Assembly (NCBI GenBank): GCA_964389685.1
Contig: CAYMFM010000001.1
Location: forward strand, 145,136-209,135
Direction: 5' to 3'
From: G020353115 sp964389685
GTDB taxonomy: Bacteria > Bacteroidota > Bacteroidia > Bacteroidales > VadinHA17
Length of the DNA stretch: 64,000 nucleotides
In this document: positions 60,414 through 64,000 of the stretch, in pieces
Layout: each line of letters opens with the position of its first letter
Numbering within the stretch: the stretch's first letter is position 1
Made by a program: the position numbers and the translations under genes
Notes under the pieces: model-generated
Database searches by the model: none
Seen by the model: only the letters and a program-made list of their open reading frames with translations
Told to the model about the DNA's origin: nothing

Positions 60414-62735
60414 TTGATACAAATGGGGAAATTTTTTTGTAAAACCAAAAGACTCTGGGAAAAAGGAACACCTGCCATTTATAGAATCCCACTCATATTC
60501 GGTTTCCTTTTTATTCTCCCGACTCTGTGGGCACAGGAATCTCTTTCAGAACAGGATTACAAACAAGCCATCAGCTTTCTCTGGGAGAACGTGAACAACA
60601 AGAAAGCCTTCAACCTCTTTGTCCCGCCCCATTATTTCCCCGATAGCACGGGAATGTGGCACCTTACCCATCAACCCGGAAGAAAAACATTCCGGAAGGT
60701 TGAATTTGATCAGAAGAAAATCACCCCGCTGTTTGATCACAAAAAAATAGCGGATATTCTGACCGACTCACTGGAGAGGAAAGTTAATCCCGATTCACTC
60801 CCTTTCGACAGGATTGAATACATCAACAAAAACCTGCTGCGGTTCAGGGTTGAAAGGAAAACCTGGGATCTCGATTTAAAGACTTATCGGATCCAACAAT
60901 ACAGGGAAAAAGAGGAGCTGAAACCCAACGAATCCAGATCACCCGATGGGAAATGGATTGCATTTTCAGAGGATTATAATTTGTACATCCGGTCTACTGA
61001 AACCGGTGACACCTTTCAGTTAAGCAGCGATGGTGAAAAGAACTTCGAATATGCCAGCTACTTTGGATGGTACGATTTATTGGAAGGAGAGAATGGAGAA
61101 CGCCCTGAGCATTTTACAGTAGACTGGTCAAAAGATTCGAAATATATACAGGCTTTCATCTGTGATCTTAGATATGCAGAAAAAATGTACCTGCTGGATT
61201 GGAGCATCGATTCCCTCTACCGGCCCAAATTATTGGGTTACTACCGCGGCTCTCCCGGTGATACAACCATGGTTCATATGATACCCGTATTCTTTGACGT
61301 GGAGAAGAAGGAGAAGATTCCACTGGACCTTCCGCGAAACACCCATATCAATGCGGTGGGGTTTCGATGGTCCGACACACCCGGGATGGTATACATGGAG
61401 GATCCTAAACGGGGCTATCAGAGACTTGAATTGTCCCTCATCGATCTTCCACAACGGAAAATTAAAAACCTGATAACCGAAACATCAACCACTAACATCG
61501 ACAATTTCAGCTATTGGATGGTTGAGGATGAAGATTTGCTGTTTTTCGCTTCGGAACGAAGCGGATGGAGACAACTGTACCGGTATGATTTGAATAAAGA
61601 GGAGATCAGCCCCCTGACAAAGGGAAAATTTTATGTAAATAGCGTGGAATACATTGATGAGAAGAACGGGTTGGTCTATTTCATGGCTTCCGGCAGGGAA
61701 CCCGGACGAAATCCTTACTACCAGCATTTGTACAGAATATCCTTTAACGGAAAGGGCCTAAGGTTACTGACCCCTGAGGATACACATCACCAGGTGAGTT
61801 TTTCGCCGGATGGGGCTTTTTTTGTTGACAATTACTCAACCGCACAGAAGCCTACCCGGACTGTTTTGTGTAAAGTTAGTTCGGGTGAACTGATTTTACC
61901 AATTGCTGAAGCGGATATTAACGCCCTGGAGAATACAGGCTGGTCACCACCGGAAACCTTCGAAGCCATTGCCCGTGATGGGGAAACCACGATTTACGGA
62001 GCAATCTGGAAGCCAACCACATTTGATCCTGCGAATAAATACCCTGTCATTGATAACAGCTATACCGGACCGCATACCCAGATGTTCCCGAAGGATTTTC
62101 AGCGGGTGATAAGCCTGGAGAACCAGGCACTGGCTGAGTTCGGATTTGTGGTAATCATGGTGGATGGATTGGGATCTTCAGGCCGATCCAAGGCATTTCA
62201 TGATGTTTCCTATAAGCATCTGGGGTACAATCTGACCGATCATGTACTGGCTATCAGACAGCTGGGTGAACGGTATGCCTGGATCGATACCAGCAGGGTG
62301 GGGATTTTTGGCCATTCTGCCGGTGGGTATGATGCAGGACATGCAGTGTTGCAGTTTCCCGATTTTTATAAGGTCGCTGTTGCCAGCTCTGCCGATCACG
62401 ATCACCGGATGGAAAAAGCCTGGTGGCCCGAGATGTATATGGGCTGGCCGGTGGATTCAGCTTACCACAACCAGTCCAACATCACCATGGCTCCGAACCT
62501 GAAAGGGAAACTGTTGCTCGTTCATGGCGGCCTGGATGACAATGTCAATCCTTCGGCAACCTTCAAGCTGGCAGAAGCCCTGATCAAGGCGGATAAAGAG
62601 TTCGACCTTCTGATCATTCCCAGCCAGCGTCATGGCTATGGCGGGGAATACCGGAAATACTTCATGAAAAAACGGTGGAACTACTTCATCGAACACCTGC
62701 TGGGAAAAGAACCCCTATGGGAGATCGATTGGTAG
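60414..62735 (+). CDS. S9-family prolyl oligopeptidase / DPP-IV-like peptidase
   Basis: The 773-aa protein has an export segment (RIPLIFGFLFILPTLWAQ, about residues 21-40) after a charged start; M4 (60423) is another possible start. An N-terminal propeller (about 100-500) shows the DPP4-type YIRSTETGDTFQLSSDGEKNFEYASYFGW pattern. The alpha/beta-hydrolase domain (about 510-773) holds the triad S635 (GHSAGGYDA), D708 (GGLDDNVNP) and H740 (QRHGYGG). It removes dipeptides or short peptides in the periplasm; the double Glu motif of strict DPP-IV is not obvious. It lies at the end of the arabinose region, possibly to process peptide parts of arabinosylated glycoproteins, which is an inference. Confidence 0.92.
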   Translation: MIQMGKFFCKTKRLWEKGTPAIYRIPLIFGFLFILPTLWAQESLSEQDYKQAISFLWENVNNKKAFNLFVPPHYFPDSTGMWHLTHQPGRKTFRKVEFDQKKITPLFDHKKIADILTDSLERKVNPDSLPFDRIEYINKNLLRFRVERKTWDLDLKTYRIQQYREKEELKPNESRSPDGKWIAFSEDYNLYIRSTETGDTFQLSSDGEKNFEYASYFGWYDLLEGENGERPEHFTVDWSKDSKYIQAFICDLRYAEKMYLLDWSIDSLYRPKLLGYYRGSPGDTTMVHMIPVFFDVEKKEKIPLDLPRNTHINAVGFRWSDTPGMVYMEDPKRGYQRLELSLIDLPQRKIKNLITETSTTNIDNFSYWMVEDEDLLFFASERSGWRQLYRYDLNKEEISPLTKGKFYVNSVEYIDEKNGLVYFMASGREPGRNPYYQHLYRISFNGKGLRLLTPEDTHHQVSFSPDGAFFVDNYSTAQKPTRTVLCKVSSGELILPIAEADINALENTGWSPPETFEAIARDGETTIYGAIWKPTTFDPANKYPVIDNSYTGPHTQMFPKDFQRVISLENQALAEFGFVVIMVDGLGSSGRSKAFHDVSYKHLGYNLTDHVLAIRQLGERYAWIDTSRVGIFGHSAGGYDAGHAVLQFPDFYKVAVASSADHDHRMEKAWWPEMYMGWPVDSAYHNQSNITMAPNLKGKLLLVHGGLDDNVNPSATFKLAEALIKADKEFDLLIIPSQRHGYGGEYRKYFMKKRWNYFIEHLLGKEPLWEIDW

Positions 62736-63037
62736 AATGAATAAAACAAGTAAAAAGGAAAAAGTAATGCCGTAGGCATCCCCATGGGAAAAGGAAAAAG
62801 TATAAATGAAACACATTATTCACGAAGTATAGCTGAAGGGAATAATGCTTGTTGAATTCCTGCCTCGCCGTCAGGCAGGTATCCCGCTGTAAGCGGGGTT
62901 ATGCGTTGATCCGCCTACGTCAAGACTACGGCAGACGCTGTAAGTTGATAAGTTAAACCGTGTTTTTATTTGACTTGATAATAAAATTTCAGTAATTTGC
63001 AATAAGACAACTAAATGTACAACTACCAAAATAAATT
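62736..63037. repeat. 302-bp gap with hairpins
   Basis: CCTGCCT/AGGCAGG (62859-62879), CCCGCT-GTA-AGCGGG (about 62882-62897) and ATGCC-GTA-GGCAT (about 62768-62780) are seen, plus GATCCGCCTACG..GACTACGGCAGAC (about 62910-62938), the uninterrupted form of the nested repeat at 40248-40306. No gene is supported. A candidate promoter lies at the end. Confidence 0.6.
62969..62999 (+). promoter_or_regulatory. Candidate promoter of the last gene
   Basis: TTTG (62969-62972) is followed, after 20 bp, by TAATTTG (62993-62999), which is one base short of TAnnTTTG. The start codon is 38 bp downstream. Confidence 0.4.
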
Positions 63038-64000
63038 ATGACAAACTGGTCAACTGAAATAAAGGATCTTGAGAAGCTCTATGATTCCTTCAAGGATCGA
63101 CATCCCGGGATTACCAGGGAACTGGACAAACTGGTCAAAACCGACGATGTCAACATGGTGCTGGTCTATGCCCGAAGGTGCCTGGAGGTAATCATCACGG
63201 ATCTGTGCGAACGAGAACTACAAAGAGACCGGGGGACAGAACCGCTGAAAGGCATCATCGACAAGCTGAACCGGGGAAAAAAGGTCCCGCATAACATCAT
63301 CATCTCGATGCAGAACCTCAACAGTCTTTCCACCCTCGGAGCCCATCCCAAGGATTTCGATCCCATGCAGGTGAAACCCGTCCTGCTCGATCTGACCACA
63401 TCCCTGAAGTGGTACCTGAAGTATATGGAAACGCAACCAGCAGCTGAAGCAGAACCCGGTACCCCCGAGGGTAAACAAAAAGACACAGCCGGTGGTAAAA
63501 AGGTTCCTGCAAAATCCAAAAAACCAATTCTCCTGGCTTCAGCCATTGTATTGGTTTGCGCTGTTGTTGTTGTGACATTGATCCTTACGGATGTAATCAA
63601 AGGAGGAAAGGGTGTACAGGCCAGGGATATAAAATCACTTGTTATTCTTCCCTTTGGTAATTATACCGGGGCAGATTCACTGGAGTATTTCGTTGATGGG
63701 ATGCATTCTTCTCTTGTCACGGATATGGGTAAGATCGGTAGTTTGCTTATTCCGGGTAAAACAACATCCAAAGCGTTTAAGAATTCTGATAAGACCATAG
63801 CACAGATCACATCTGAGATACATGTTGATGCGGCACTTGAAACTGATGTATTGTGCCTGGGGGATTCTATTTGCTTGCAGGTAAGGTTGATTCAGCCTGG
63901 AAAGGAAGAAAAACAGCTCTGGATAGCTGATTACAGGGTAGAAAGAAGCCAGATCCTGAACCTCTATAATAGAATAACCAGACAGATCGCAGATGAGGTT
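63038..64000 (+). CDS. Membrane protein with TolB-like domain, 3' end beyond window
   Basis: The frame from ATG 63038 stays open to the end (321 codons, no stop). Residues 1-130 are a helical cytoplasmic domain of DUF4145 type (YARRCLEVIITDLCERELQRD, IISMQNLNSLSTLGAHP). A Lys/Ala-rich linker and a membrane helix (about 162-184) follow, then a periplasmic TolB/FlgO-like region from about 195 (SLVILPFGNYTGADSLEYFVDGMHSSLVTDMGKI, VDAALETDVLCLGDSICLQVRLI). In relatives a TPR tail follows, matching the pseudogene at 5384. Such proteins act in signalling or sensing, but this one has no catalytic domain in view. Partial; function unassigned. Confidence 0.85.
   Translation, partial: MTNWSTEIKDLEKLYDSFKDRHPGITRELDKLVKTDDVNMVLVYARRCLEVIITDLCERELQRDRGTEPLKGIIDKLNRGKKVPHNIIISMQNLNSLSTLGAHPKDFDPMQVKPVLLDLTTSLKWYLKYMETQPAAEAEPGTPEGKQKDTAGGKKVPAKSKKPILLASAIVLVCAVVVVTLILTDVIKGGKGVQARDIKSLVILPFGNYTGADSLEYFVDGMHSSLVTDMGKIGSLLIPGKTTSKAFKNSDKTIAQITSEIHVDAALETDVLCLGDSICLQVRLIQPGKEEKQLWIADYRVERSQILNLYNRITRQIADEV

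Noticed and set aside
1..64000. Prophage, transposon or insertion sequence
   Set aside because: No integrase, transposase or phage structural gene was found on either strand.

Overview
The window reads as a chromosomal segment of a Bacteroidota bacterium, probably a free-living polysaccharide degrader of the Bacteroidales/Marinilabiliales kind. Supporting signs are a type IX secretion C-terminal domain (CotH protein at 41476-45051), TAnnTTTG-type -7 promoter boxes, a NUDIX-type AraR regulator, a LytTR two-component pair fused to TPRs, many lipoproteins and weak Shine-Dalgarno use. It is probably an environmental or metagenome-derived genome; the exact taxon cannot be read from the sequence. 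No transposase, phage gene, CRISPR array, rRNA or SusC/SusD pair is present.

Layout. 1-5255 (minus): an envelope operon (OmpA-like protein, DUF4412 protein, truncated secreted protein) next to a LytTR response regulator and TPR histidine kinase. Three copies of ATACTAAT, spaced exactly 21 bp, lie between regulator and OmpA gene and look like its operator. 5384-6131: a decayed TPR gene whose family is represented, apparently intact, at the right edge. 6200-6890: tRNA-Cys with promoter, terminator and an array of repeated tRNA 3'-end sequence and nested palindromes. 6981-9410: beta-propeller lipoprotein, SiaC-like DUF1987 protein and an unknown secreted protein.

9731-16792 (minus): a sugar-oxidation group with ThuA-like protein, two Gfo/Idh/MocA-type oxidoreductases, a PmoA-like (DUF6807) lipoprotein, a DUF1295 membrane enzyme and KDPG aldolase. 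17206-45051 (plus): a long catabolic region with AGE-family epimerase, large Na+/solute symporter, DUF5060 glycosidase, (alpha/alpha)6 glycosidase-like protein, PLP enzyme, an unrecognised glycosidase-like protein, TIM-barrel isomerase, OYE-type flavoenzyme, SDR, GH38 mannosidase, another Gfo/Idh/MocA enzyme, UroD-like methyltransferase, ROK kinase, heparinase-like lyase, corrinoid protein and a giant secreted CotH protein. The UroD-like and corrinoid proteins suggest corrinoid-dependent demethylation joined to glycan breakdown.

45175-62735: an L-arabinose/arabinan locus. AraR, an SSS symporter and a beta-hydroxyacid dehydrogenase form one operon. Divergent araA and araD, then GH51 arabinofuranosidase, araB, GH127 beta-L-arabinofuranosidase, a sortilin-like propeller protein and a prolyl-oligopeptidase follow. 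Near-identical 19-bp palindromes upstream of araR and between araA and araD are the likely AraR operators. Together these genes would release arabinose in the periplasm, import it with sodium, and convert it through ribulose and ribulose-5-phosphate to xylulose-5-phosphate.

The most unusual feature is not a gene. Intergenic regions carry short perfect palindromes, several of which sit in the loop of another repeated hairpin. Paired copies with and without the inner palindrome occur in this window, so the small elements appear to have inserted into each other.
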